Source: Rhodococcus sp. 4CII (GTDB lineage: Bacteria > Actinomycetota > Actinomycetes > Mycobacteriales > Mycobacteriaceae). Taken from it: DNA of 64,000 bases. A program made the position numbers and the translations under genes. Positions 54,231-62,725 of this stretch are shown one piece after another. How positions within the stretch are numbered: the first letter of the stretch is position 1; every line of letters begins with the position of its first letter. Below the pieces are notes generated by a model. It was not told where the DNA came from, searched no databases, and was given only the letters and a program-made list of their open reading frames with translations. The stretch covers positions 1 to 64,000 of the forward strand of contig NZ_JACCFE010000005.1 in the NCBI RefSeq assembly GCF_014256275.1. The letters are read 5' to 3'.

Positions 54231-55121
54231 CTATGCGGCGGTGGCCAGCGTAGCCGATCGCTGCTCGAACTCGATCGGACAGATCTGGCCGAGAGTGGAA
54301 TGCCTCCTTTTGGTGTTGTATCGCGTGATCCAGCGGAAGACGGCGGCGCGGGCCTCACCCGCACTGTTCCAGCGCTTCCGCCCCTTCAGCGTCTCCCGTT
54401 TCAACGTCGCGTTCAGCGACTCGGCGGCCGCGTTGTCCGCCGACGTTCCGACCGCACCCCGCGACCGGATCACCCCCAGCTCGCGACACAGGTCCGCGAA
54501 ATCCGCCGACGCATACTGAGCCCCGTTGTCGGAGTGGAAAATTGACCCATCGAGACCGGCGGCGCCGCGACAGGCCGCCGCCGCACGCAACGCATCGGTG
54601 ACCAACTCGGTACGCATGTGGTCGGCGATCGACCACCCCGCCAACCGTCTCGAACCCAGGTCCAACACCGTCGCCAGATACAGAAACTCACCATCGCCGA
54701 CCGGCAAATAGACGTCCCCGACGTATCGGGTGTTCGGTGCGCTCGCCGTGAAATCCCGCCCGATCAGATCCGGCACCTCGGCCGCGTCCGGGGCAGGAAT
54801 CGTGGTACGGACCGGTTTGCGCAGATGCACACCGACGATCCGGTGCTCGCGCATCACCCGCTCGACCCGCTTGTGATTGACCTCGATTCCGGCCTCGCGC
54901 AGCTCCGCGGTGACCCGCGGCGCACCGTAGGTGCCGTCGGAGTCGGCGTGGATGGCGCGGATCCGCTCGGCCAGATCCTGATCGGCGCGGACGCGTTCCG
55001 CCCGGGCCGGCGCCGAGGTCCGCCACCGGTAGAAACCCGAGCGGGAGACCTCGAGGATTCGGCACAGCCACTTCACCGGAACGGTGTCGCAGTGGTCATC
55101 AACGAACTGGAAGCGGCTCAC
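54231..55121 (-). CDS. IS3-family transposase OrfB (rve/DDE domain)
   Basis: 296 residues counted from a GTG at 55121; in IS3 elements it is usually made as an OrfAB fusion by frameshifting. HTH_21 region (GTYGAPRVTAELREAGIEVN, RVMREHRIVGVHLRKP) and the DDE core: first Asp in RYVGDVYLPVGDGEFLYLAT, second in GSIFHSDNGAQYASADFADL, Glu in NAAAESLNATLKRETL. The C-terminus is RYNTKRRHSTLGQICPIEFE. Intact. A GGCAAAATAT stretch in the overlap is a candidate slippery site. Confidence 0.92.
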   Translation of the reverse strand: MSRFQFVDDHCDTVPVKWLCRILEVSRSGFYRWRTSAPARAERVRADQDLAERIRAIHADSDGTYGAPRVTAELREAGIEVNHKRVERVMREHRIVGVHLRKPVRTTIPAPDAAEVPDLIGRDFTASAPNTRYVGDVYLPVGDGEFLYLATVLDLGSRRLAGWSIADHMRTELVTDALRAAAACRGAAGLDGSIFHSDNGAQYASADFADLCRELGVIRSRGAVGTSADNAAAESLNATLKRETLKGRKRWNSAGEARAAVFRWITRYNTKRRHSTLGQICPIEFEQRSATLATAA

Positions 55122-55468
55122 CAATTCGTCTCGCCCGCGAAATATTTTGCCGCCTTGCGCAGGATCTCCCGTTCGGTTTCGAGCTTCCGGATCTGGGCCT
55201 TGAGCTGCTTGTTCTCTTCCTCCAACACGGACTCGGACGATACCTCGCCTGTCGGCGACGCCGGCCGCGCCGCCCCATTGGCCCGGAGCTCGGCCGTGGA
55301 GGTACCGGTGCGTTTGCGCTCCGACCGCACCCAATTCCGCAGGGTCTCGCGGCTGACTCCCAGGTCGTTGCCGATGCCCTCGAAGGTGTGGCTCGGGTCG
55401 GACAGGTACAGCGCGATGGCATCGGCCTTGAATTCCGCCGAGTACGCCTTCATCGCCATCAGTGACAT
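55118..55468 (-). CDS. IS3-family transposase OrfA
   Basis: 116 residues if started at the ATG at 55468; ATGs 9 and 15 bases later are alternatives. Helix-turn-helix HTFEGIGNDLGVSRETLRNW (about residues 25-45), then a leucine-zipper-like stretch EEENKQLKAQIRKLETEREI before AAKYF at the end. It binds the IS ends and forms the N-terminal part of the OrfAB transposase. Stop overlaps the OrfB GTG (GTGA). Confidence 0.88.
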   Translation of the reverse strand: MSLMAMKAYSAEFKADAIALYLSDPSHTFEGIGNDLGVSRETLRNWVRSERKRTGTSTAELRANGAARPASPTGEVSSESVLEEENKQLKAQIRKLETEREILRKAAKYFAGETNW

Positions 55469-55903
55469 CTCTTCCTCTGGGACCTTCACGCCCCAGTGTT
55501 CACGATGTCCACACTCAAGGGGGAAGCCCCGGTGGGGCGACCGAGGACACATCCTCTACTGCACCCTCCCGCACACGGCGCCGCAGGAAGCGGTCAACCT
55601 GCCCTCGACCCTGCAGCCGGGATCGCGGTTGGACTTCGACCGGCACACGATGGCCACCCACGCGGTTCATCAACTCGATCAGACACTCGGGGAACGGGAT
55701 GTGGTGTTCGAGATCGAAACCGACCGGGGCATGTACTTGGGCCGATCGGACACCGTCGACGACACCGCGCACCTGCTGCCGCGCGGAATGCGGTTCGAGG
55801 TGGTCTCGGCCGGTGAGGGGCGCTACCGTCGCCCGGATGGCAGCATCGGCCGGCGGATGATCGTGCAGCTGCGGGACGTCACCGAAGACTGAGGAGGTTC
55901 GAG

Positions 55904-56119
55904 ATGGGACTGTTCACCGACGACAAGGGCCGCCCCGAGCTGGTCGTGCACCCGGACATCGTGCTCGGGCGTGCGACCTTTCGACCGGTCGACGACCAAC
56001 CCGAGAGCGAACCCAAGGAGACCCCGAAGCAACGCGCCCGCCGGGAGCTGAAGAAGCGAATGACCGAGGAGCGGCTCGCGAAACAGAAAACCGAAGGCAC
56101 CAACCCCGAGAAGGGGTAA
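55904..56119 (+). CDS. Small basic protein downstream of the ART-like gene
   Basis: 71 residues; AGGAGG six bases before the ATG, and only 11 bases after the ART-like gene stop, so it was one operon with that gene. N-terminal GLFTDDKGRPELVVHPDIVL, then a highly charged C-terminal half (KQRARRELKKRMTEERLAKQ) expected to form one helix. No recognised family. It could be an antitoxin or structural partner of the interrupted gene. The IS would also block its expression from the shared promoter. Confidence 0.6.
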   Translation: MGLFTDDKGRPELVVHPDIVLGRATFRPVDDQPESEPKETPKQRARRELKKRMTEERLAKQKTEGTNPEKG

Positions 56120-56249
56120 ACGCCTCCGGCTCATCCTGTGCATCCGCAGTGGACAAACTCTAGCCCACTCTTGCCCACGCACTAGACAGCACGCCCTTGT
56201 TCGAGCGGCCCCCGGCACCGCGATCAGAGGATCGGGGGACGTGTCATCA

Positions 56250-56675
56250 TCACTGGTGAAAACCGCATTCCGTCGTGGTCGGTGCGGCGGTCAGGAAGGG
56301 GCGCACCTCGAGCCACTCGTGGATCGGCTTGCCATCCGCCCCGGGGGCCGCGGACAGTTCGCCGGCCAGTTCGAGTGCCCGCTCGTGGGTCTCGACGTCG
56401 ATCACCATCCAGCCGGCGATCAGGTCCTTGGTCTCGGCGAACGGGCCGTCGGTGACCGGTGGCCGGCCCTCGCCGTCGTAGCGGACGAACATGCCCTCCG
56501 GGGAGAGTGCCTGACTGTCGACGAACTCGCCGGTGCCCTCGAGCCGGGCGGCGAAGTCGTTCATGTACTGCACGTGGGCGGAGATTTCCTCCGGCGTCCA
56601 CTGGTCAATCGGTACGTCGTTGACCGATGCGGGCGCGCCGCGGTAGTGCTTGAGCAGCAGGTACTTGGCCATCAT
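56250..56675 (-). CDS. YCII-related (DGPF) domain protein
   Basis: 141 residues; ATG at 56675 with AAAGGAGAAC upstream. KYLLLKHYRGAP at the start, TDGPFAETKDLIAGWMVIDV (about residues 78-97) and EVRPF near the end are the DGPF/YCII pattern, a small alpha-beta barrel with a possible His-Asp site. Such proteins often pair with ECF sigma factors; none is seen here. Function unknown. It is followed by a short gap without recognised genes. Confidence 0.85.
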   Translation of the reverse strand: MMAKYLLLKHYRGAPASVNDVPIDQWTPEEISAHVQYMNDFAARLEGTGEFVDSQALSPEGMFVRYDGEGRPPVTDGPFAETKDLIAGWMVIDVETHERALELAGELSAAPGADGKPIHEWLEVRPFLTAAPTTTECGFHQ

Positions 56676-56765
56676 GTTCTCCTTTGGTGCGGTGTGGCCG
56701 TTGTGGCCGTTTCACTGCGGGGACGAAGCCGTGCGCGGGTTCTCGACATTCCGCGGTGACATTTC

Positions 56766-57560
56766 CTAGCTCAGTTGTCGGAGTCGGGGGAGTACATCGG
56801 CGAGTTGCTCGAAGAGGGTGGGCCATCCGCGGCGTAGCCAGGTCAGCCGGCCGCGGTCGAGGTGGCCACCGTCGATGAGGTGGGAGAGGCGGTGTTGCTG
56901 CTCGGGGACACCCAGCTCACGGAGTTTGGCGTAGACGGGATTCACTGGGAGCCGGTGGCGGGCGATGTGTGCCCAGACATCGGGGGTGGTCCAGTTCCAG
57001 ATCGGCCCGTACGCGGTGGTGCCGTCGCCGCGGGTGATGATGCCGTCACGGCGGCCACCGCGGGTGTAGAGGTGCCGGCGGGAGGCTGATTCATCGGCCC
57101 GCACACCCCACAGCTCGCCGGGTCCGAGCAGTGCGTGGGCCCGGTGGGCGGGTGCGGTGATCAGCACCTTGTGCAGATCGACGGGCGTGCCGACCGGGGC
57201 GCAGTGGTTCCAGTGGCCGGAGTCGGCGAGGACCTGCAGTAGTGGTGGGTCGGTGGGGATGCGGTGCAGGTCCAGTCGCCAGGTGTGGGCGAGTTCGGTG
57301 AGGTAGTCGTAGGTTTCGGGGTAGTCGAGTCCGGAGTCGAAGAACACCACCGGCACCTCCGGTTCGACGTGACGGGCCAGGTCGAGGACGATCAGCGAGT
57401 CCTTGCCACCGGAGAACGCGACGTACCCGTCATGGGCGGCGAGGTGCGCCTCGATCCGGGCCGCGATGTCGGCGAGGGCGCCCGGTCCGGCTTTTACCGA
57501 CGGTGGCCGCAGGCCGCGGAGCATCGCCAGGTCCAGGCCGGGGTCCGGTGCGTTCACCAC
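56766..57560 (-). CDS. PP-loop ATPase, PAPS-reductase-like
   Basis: 264 residues from the GTG at 57560; the ATG at 57521 (MLRGLRPPSV) would leave room for a promoter and may be the true start. PP-loop YVAFSGGKDSLIVLDLARHV (about residues 43-62), VVFFDSGLDYPETYDYL and the C-terminal WGVRADESASRRHLYTRGGR and YGPIWNWTTPDVWAHIARH are those of the PAPS reductase/DndC/FAD-synthetase-like group. It would adenylate a substrate with ATP. The reductive Cys motif of CysH is absent. Paired divergently with a zinc-ribbon gene. Confidence 0.85.
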   Translation of the reverse strand: MVNAPDPGLDLAMLRGLRPPSVKAGPGALADIAARIEAHLAAHDGYVAFSGGKDSLIVLDLARHVEPEVPVVFFDSGLDYPETYDYLTELAHTWRLDLHRIPTDPPLLQVLADSGHWNHCAPVGTPVDLHKVLITAPAHRAHALLGPGELWGVRADESASRRHLYTRGGRRDGIITRGDGTTAYGPIWNWTTPDVWAHIARHRLPVNPVYAKLRELGVPEQQHRLSHLIDGGHLDRGRLTWLRRGWPTLFEQLADVLPRLRQLS

Positions 57561-57580
57561 AGCAGGTTACGGTGCCGCCC

Positions 57581-58237
57581 ATGACCATTGCCGCCCCCAT
57601 CGATGTGGTGTGGGCCGCGTACACCACCGCAGTCGGGATCCCGGACGTGGCCGGCGCACCCGATACCCGGGCGGCCAGGTGCGCGCGCTGCGGCCTGACC
57701 ACCGCGGTGATGAGCCCAGGCGGGCAGGTCGTATCACGTCGGTTCACCGGGTACGAGTCGTGGACGAACCTGGCCGGCCGCCGCCTGTGCGAAGTGTGCG
57801 TCTGGGGGTATCGGCACCGGTCGCTGCGCACCGGCGCGCACATCGTCACCCGGGGCCCGGTGACCTTGACGCCGGCGAACCCGGCACTGCTACACCAGGT
57901 GCTCTCCACCACGATTGACCCGGACACAGCGGTGATCGTGCCGCTGCGGCCCGGCCGCAAACACCTGCTCCCGGACGCACGCTGGGGCACGGTCACGGCC
58001 GATGACGCGCAGCTGAGCTGGACGAGTGCGGACGCGCATCGGCTGGCGGTGATGCGCCGGCTCCGCGGCCACGGGTTCACCGAGACCATGCTCGGTGACG
58101 ATGCCCCGTCCTACCCCGTCCTGAGCCGGGTCGCCGCCGACCAGTGGCCGCAGGTCTTCGACGACTGGAACCACCTCGCCCTGTGGCGTCAGGCGCGGCC
58201 GTGGTTCGAGGTCGGCCTGCGTGCTACCCGCATCTAG
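57581..58237 (+). CDS. Zinc-ribbon-like protein of unknown function, paired with the PP-loop gene
   Basis: 218 residues from the ATG at 57581. N-terminal ribbon with RCARCGLTTAVMSPGGQVVS and RRLCEVCVWGYRHRSL (CxxC pairs about residues 32-35 and 66-69). The rest is an alpha-beta region with LLPDARWGTVTADDAQLSWT and DWNHLALWRQARPWFEVG. No family recognised. Start codons of this gene and the PP-loop gene are only 20 bases apart, so the two may share control and function. Confidence 0.6.
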   Translation: MTIAAPIDVVWAAYTTAVGIPDVAGAPDTRAARCARCGLTTAVMSPGGQVVSRRFTGYESWTNLAGRRLCEVCVWGYRHRSLRTGAHIVTRGPVTLTPANPALLHQVLSTTIDPDTAVIVPLRPGRKHLLPDARWGTVTADDAQLSWTSADAHRLAVMRRLRGHGFTETMLGDDAPSYPVLSRVAADQWPQVFDDWNHLALWRQARPWFEVGLRATRI

Positions 58238-58606
58238 GTCTGTCTGCGCTGTTCAGAGGATGATTCGGCACGTGTAGGGGGTGTTCACCCATTGCGAGCA
58301 ATGATGCTTGCCTTGGTAGCTCCACGAACTGACTGTCCGGTAATCACGCGTAAGAGGGGCCTCCAATCACACCCCATTCCGGTCGCTGCGGGCACATTCG
58401 CGCGTAGCTTGTGAATGGTAGTGATCGCTGCAAATCGTTTCTGGTAGGCGCAGAGCGTCACGAGAGGATCTCGGTATTCTTCTGGGAACCGGGTGAGGGC
58501 GTATCTAGAATTGGGACGAGCTGATCACGTGAGGTGAGTCCCATGGACGGAAGTCGGGGGACAGGGAGCCGGTGTCATTTGGTGTGGCGCGTGCCGAGAG
58601 TGCGTC
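58238..58606. promoter_or_regulatory. Gap with 72-bp repeat copy B and pknK2 promoter
   Basis: Copy B of the dispersed repeat lies at 58332-58403. The string GTATCTAGAAT at 58501-58511 with TAGAAT as -10 box matches the pknK1 promoter. A leader ORF starts at 58543. No other feature recognised. Confidence 0.55.
58332..58403. repeat. Dispersed 72-bp repeat, copy B
   Basis: Same orientation as copy A at 1511-1582, 62 of 72 bases identical by eye. Upstream of the pknK2 promoter. No family recognised. Confidence 0.6.
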
Positions 58607-58617
58607 ATGGCCGGTGA
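58543..58617 (+). CDS. Leader ORF overlapping the pknK2 start (24 codons)
   Basis: ATG at 58543 with GAGGTGAGTCCC upstream; TGA at 58615-58617 overlaps the pknK2 ATG at 58607, so ribosomes finishing the leader would be placed at the kinase start. The peptide is Arg-rich. It corresponds in position to the leader of pknK1. Confidence 0.45.
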   Translation: MDGSRGTGSRCHLVWRVPRVRHGR

Positions 58618-61600
58618 CGAATCCGAACGCACTCAGCGGCGAGCGGACAATGGTGACGTGGTCGCGGAACTCAGGTCTGAGGGGTTCGAGGTCGACGCTG
58701 TAGCCGGTCGTGGCGGGTTCGGTGTGGTGTACCGCTGCCGACAACCCACCCTCGATCGCGTCGTAGCTGTCAAGGTGCTCAGCGCCGATTCCGATGATCC
58801 GGTCGATCGTGTCCGGTTTCTCCGCGAACAGCAGGCGATGGGCCGGCTGTCTGGACATCCCAATATTGTGCATGTGTTGCAGGCGGGGATCACCGAAGCT
58901 GGGCGCCCGTACATCGTGATGCCGTTCCATCGCCGAGATTCACTCGAGACCTGGATCGGGACGCACGGCGCGTTGTCCGTTGCCGAGGCGCTCGCGGTCG
59001 GAGTGAAGATGTCCGGTGCGCTGGAAACGGCGCACCGCGCCGGTGTGCTGCATCGGGATGTTAAACCCGCCAATATCCTCCTTACTGAGTATGGGGAGCC
59101 GCAGCTGACGGATTTCGGTATCGCCCGGATCGCCGGAGGCGATGACACCACTCGTGGCCTCGTCCTCGGTTCGCCCTCGTATACGGCGCCGGAGCTGCTC
59201 GGTGGGGGTGCCGCATCGACCGCGTCGGATGTCTATGGTCTCGGGGCCACCCTTTTTACGACGCTGGCGGGACGTTCTGCGTTCGGTCGGCGTCGAGGGG
59301 AGCAGTTGGTGGCGCAGTTGCTGCGGATCAGCACCGCGCCGGTACCTGATCTGCGTGAGGAGGGGTTTCCAGACGCGGTGTGTGCAGTGATCGAAGCGGC
59401 GATGATGCGTGATCCTGCCGCGCGGCCGCCTTCGGCGGAGGCGCTCGGGGAGCAACTCCGCGGTGCAGCGGATCTAATCGGCGTTCCGGTCGTCGACATC
59501 CCGCTGCCCCTGACACGAGAGGAGGATCAGGCACCCGTTCGTGCGACCGTGGACTCGTCGGCCGATCGCACTGCAGCGTATGTTCGCCGCCGCGAGCTTC
59601 GTCCGACGTCCCGGAACCAGCCCCCACGCGCTCCCACGAAGTACCGGCCGCCGGTGACCCTGCACCCAATGGTTGCGCGCACTCGGTTGCTCGAGCGTCT
59701 CGATGCGGGAGGTGGCCGGCCGCGCCTGGTGCTTATTCACGGACCCGCCGGATACGGCAAGACCACCTTGGCAGCGCAGCGGACCGACGTGTTGCGTGGC
59801 GAGGGCTACAAGGTGGCGTGGCTGTCAATTGACAACGACGACAACACTCTTGTGTGGTTTCTTGCGCATCTTGTCGAGGCGATCGCGTTGGCGCAGCCGG
59901 ACCTCGGTTCAGAACTCATTCGGGAACTTGAGGGGCACGGCGAAGCGGTACACCGATACGTACTCACCGCGCTGATCAACCGGCTCCATACCGTCGACGA
60001 GCACGTCACCCTCGTCGTCGACGACTGGCATCGCGTCACCAACGAGGACACCCGGTCCGCGCTCGCATTCCTACTCGAGCATGGCTGCCATCACCTGCAA
60101 CTGATCGTGACCAGCCGTACCCGGCTCGGCCTGCCCCTGAGCGCAATGCGTGTACGCGACGAGTTGATCGAGCTCGACGCGGTCGCGCTCCGATTCGACA
60201 GGGAAGAGTCGGGAAAACTATTGGTCCAGCACAGTGGTCTCGAGCTGAAGGACACCGAAGTCGCCGAACTCGAGCAAACCACGGATGGCTGGGCCGCGGC
60301 GCTGCAACTGGTCTCACTAACCCTTCGCGAACGACCGGACCCGCAGGAACTGATCGAGCACCTGTCGGGCAGTCACCGCGAGATCGGCGAATACCTCGCC
60401 GAGAATGTACTGAACGGTCTCGATTCGGCGACACTCGATTTCGTGCTCGCGACGGCAACCCCCGAGCGCATCAGCGGCGCGTTGGCCGATGCGTTGACCG
60501 GACAACGGCGCGGGCAAGCCATGCTCGAGGAAATTGAGGCGCGCGATCTGTTTCTCCGCCGCCTCGACGACGACGCCAGATGGTTCCGCTACCACCCGCT
60601 GTTCGCGGAGTACCTCCGTCGTCGCCTCCAGCGCGACGACTCGGCACGTGCCGATGACCTGCATCGGCGGGCCGCCGAGTGGTCGGCAGAGAACGGGCAG
60701 ATCAGTGCGGCGGTCGATCACTATCTCGAAGCAGGAGAAGAAGATAGCGCCATCGCACTCGTCGACGGTGTTGCCCTCGATCTGCTCGAGCACGCCCGGA
60801 TGGCGACACTGCTTGGTCTCGCCGAGAAACTCCCGGCCAAAGGCGCGGCCGATCACGCGAGATTGCAGATCATGCTGGCCTGGGCGCACTCGTTGCTGCA
60901 TCATCGCCGAGAGGCTGAGCGCGCTCTCACCCTCGCGCACGAGGATCCCGTCGCGGCCAATGGTGGGGAGGATACTGAGGTCAGTGACCGCACCGTCGAA
61001 GCGGCATTGATTCGAGCCACGAACGCAGCCTTCGACGACGAATTGGAAGGGGTCGATGCAGCCGTTGCCCTCGGCGCATCCAGGACCGATTCGCTACGGC
61101 CGTGGGTGCTGTGCGGAACGGCGGATCTGGGTTCGACCAGTGCGATCCACCGGTTCGACTTCTCAGCCGCCCGACAGTGGCAGGAGTGGGCGCGCCCCTA
61201 CCACCAGCGCTCCGCGGGTCCCTTCAGCGTGATCTACGGCTACTGTCTGGCCGGCATCGCAGCACGCGAGCAACTGGATCTCGATGCCGCAGAAAATAGC
61301 TATCGGCATGCCCTCGAGTTGGCGACAGACGCCGACGGGATGCTGTCGTACAGTGGGCGACTCACCGGGGCCTTACTCGGTGAGCTGCGCTACGAACAGG
61401 GGCATCTCACCGAAGCCGAGAAGTATCTCGATCGCAGCTACACGCTCGGGGCCGAGGGCGGCATCGTCGACTTCATGGCTGCCACGTACGGGACCGGCGC
61501 CCGAGTCAAGGCTGCACTTGGCCACCGCGTTGCGGCAGCGCAACGGCTCGACGAAGGTACCGACCTTGCAAGGCGCCTGAGCCTGGCCCGGTTGGCAGCG

Positions 61601-62092
61601 CGGATAGACAACGAACGGGTCCGGTGCGGGATCGACGTCCCCAGCACGTCCCCCACAGAGTCTGGAACCAGCGGTGGCCTCGGCTTTCCCACCGAAGTGA
61701 ACGGCATCGTCCGAGTCACGGCCGAGATGCGTGAGGACTCGGCGATCCGTTCAGCGCTGCGAGTCGGGACAACCGACGCCGTCGATGCAGCGGTCGGGCG
61801 AGCCCTCACGCTTGCGGAGTCCATCGACGGCAGTGTCCGTCCTCGTGCCCGTCTGAATGCCGACCTTCTGGTGTGCGAATGCCTCGCCGTCGCCGGGCGG
61901 ATCGAGGATGGTGCGCGCCAACTGGTGCCAGTCCTGGACCGTTGTGTGGCGGTAGGTCTGAATCAATGGATACGAGACGCCGAACCCGCGATCAGCGTTC
62001 TGATCGCCTCGATGCGCGCCAATCCCGGACAGTACGGTCCAAGCGACATCGCCGACACGGTGCTCGCGCGCCTAGATCGCCTCGGAGAATAG
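58607..62092 (+). CDS. pknK: PknK-family Ser/Thr kinase-STAND ATPase 2
   Basis: 1161 residues. Kinase: GRGGFGVVYRCRQPTLDRVV, HRDVKPANILL and LTDFGIARIAGGDDTTRGLV. STAND NTPase: HGPAGYGKTTLAAQR (about residue 380), LVVDDWHRVTNEDTRSALAF. The long helical part has FRYHPLFAEYLRRRLQRDD and GPFSVIYGYCLAGIAAREQL, nearly the same as in the paralogue at 31738-35211. It also lacks a C-terminal LuxR domain. Codon use is less GC-biased than in copy 1, which suggests separate histories, not a fresh duplication. Neighbours are accessory genes on one side and a reductase on the other. Confidence 0.92.
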   Translation: MAGDESERTQRRADNGDVVAELRSEGFEVDAVAGRGGFGVVYRCRQPTLDRVVAVKVLSADSDDPVDRVRFLREQQAMGRLSGHPNIVHVLQAGITEAGRPYIVMPFHRRDSLETWIGTHGALSVAEALAVGVKMSGALETAHRAGVLHRDVKPANILLTEYGEPQLTDFGIARIAGGDDTTRGLVLGSPSYTAPELLGGGAASTASDVYGLGATLFTTLAGRSAFGRRRGEQLVAQLLRISTAPVPDLREEGFPDAVCAVIEAAMMRDPAARPPSAEALGEQLRGAADLIGVPVVDIPLPLTREEDQAPVRATVDSSADRTAAYVRRRELRPTSRNQPPRAPTKYRPPVTLHPMVARTRLLERLDAGGGRPRLVLIHGPAGYGKTTLAAQRTDVLRGEGYKVAWLSIDNDDNTLVWFLAHLVEAIALAQPDLGSELIRELEGHGEAVHRYVLTALINRLHTVDEHVTLVVDDWHRVTNEDTRSALAFLLEHGCHHLQLIVTSRTRLGLPLSAMRVRDELIELDAVALRFDREESGKLLVQHSGLELKDTEVAELEQTTDGWAAALQLVSLTLRERPDPQELIEHLSGSHREIGEYLAENVLNGLDSATLDFVLATATPERISGALADALTGQRRGQAMLEEIEARDLFLRRLDDDARWFRYHPLFAEYLRRRLQRDDSARADDLHRRAAEWSAENGQISAAVDHYLEAGEEDSAIALVDGVALDLLEHARMATLLGLAEKLPAKGAADHARLQIMLAWAHSLLHHRREAERALTLAHEDPVAANGGEDTEVSDRTVEAALIRATNAAFDDELEGVDAAVALGASRTDSLRPWVLCGTADLGSTSAIHRFDFSAARQWQEWARPYHQRSAGPFSVIYGYCLAGIAAREQLDLDAAENSYRHALELATDADGMLSYSGRLTGALLGELRYEQGHLTEAEKYLDRSYTLGAEGGIVDFMAATYGTGARVKAALGHRVAAAQRLDEGTDLARRLSLARLAARIDNERVRCGIDVPSTSPTESGTSGGLGFPTEVNGIVRVTAEMREDSAIRSALRVGTTDAVDAAVGRALTLAESIDGSVRPRARLNADLLVCECLAVAGRIEDGARQLVPVLDRCVAVGLNQWIRDAEPAISVLIASMRANPGQYGPSDIADTVLARLDRLGE

Positions 62093-62725
62093 GTACCGGT
62101 GCATCGTCGACCGTTCCGATGCCTGGCCCCACGCAGATCGGCAACAAGACGAGATTGAATCCGTACCCGTATTGAAAGGCGAGGAGCGGCGCGCACGGGT
62201 ATGGCCGTACCCCCGTTCATGAGCGGCCAAGAGGAGGTGAACCTGCGACGAGACCGTCGAGCACTCGGACACATTCGCCTGAATCAAACTTCAGTGTGAC
62301 AGGGCGCGTCGACCGGGTGGTTGAGCAATCAGTTCTGTCGCAATCGAAGTCAGTGAATTGCCCTTCCCGATGCGAGATCTTGCGGCCGCAGTTCACCGTC
62401 GCCGATCCGTTGCACGCATCACAATGGGCCAGTGGAAGCGGCCTACCCGTCATACCGGATCACCCGCGCAGGCTAAGCCGTTCGTCCTATCTCAAGGCGG
62501 CTCTTCGACGCAGTTCAATCGCGACGAAGCGCTATTCCCCGCGCGGGGCCGGCACCCTATCGTGGGTGATGACCGTGTCTTACGCGCGATGGTGACTGCA
62601 GCTCCGAACCTGCATGAAGACCGGAGGGTTCGATTGGATCGCACCATCTCGGAGTCCGCATTGACCACCACCAACTACCTGGCATACCTGCCGCCAGCTC
62701 GGCATGGCTGGAGAAGGGAGAGCAC
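62093..62725. other. 633-bp gap without a recognised gene
   Basis: No coding region supported. The open frames present have no family content and no good ribosome-binding site. The composition is less GC-rich than nearby genes. AAGGGAG just before the oxidoreductase start at 62726 is its ribosome-binding site. Confidence 0.5.

Larger units (their letters stand above)
54199..55529 (-). mobile_element. IS3-family insertion sequence, 1331 bp
   Basis: Left end GGGCGTTCCCCCTGAG and inverted right end GGGCTTCCCCCTTGAG, both continuing into TGTGGACA. Target duplication CGGT at 54195-54198 and 55530-55533. Two overlapping minus-strand transposase frames fill it. The boundary assignment is supported because excision restores the host reading frame. 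The element looks complete and possibly active. Confidence 0.88.
53688..55892 (+). pseudogene. ADP-ribosyltransferase-like gene interrupted by an IS3 element
   Basis: The 5' part (53688-54198) starts at GTG with GGGAGGGG upstream and encodes AYNVSPDAPPTRLDPEAG, a charged helical region and VQTLIDNPDRWNTVGEALSK. The 3' part (55534-55892) reads WGDRGHILYCTLPHTAPQEA, RLDFDRHTMATHAVHQLD, YLGRSDTVDDTAHLLPRGMR and a C-terminal MIVQLRDVTED. Removing the IS and one copy of the CGGT duplication gives an exact 290-codon frame. The strand-and-turn pattern resembles ART-like toxins/minor-capsid proteins of actinophages and plasmids; the family call is tentative. Confidence 0.6.
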
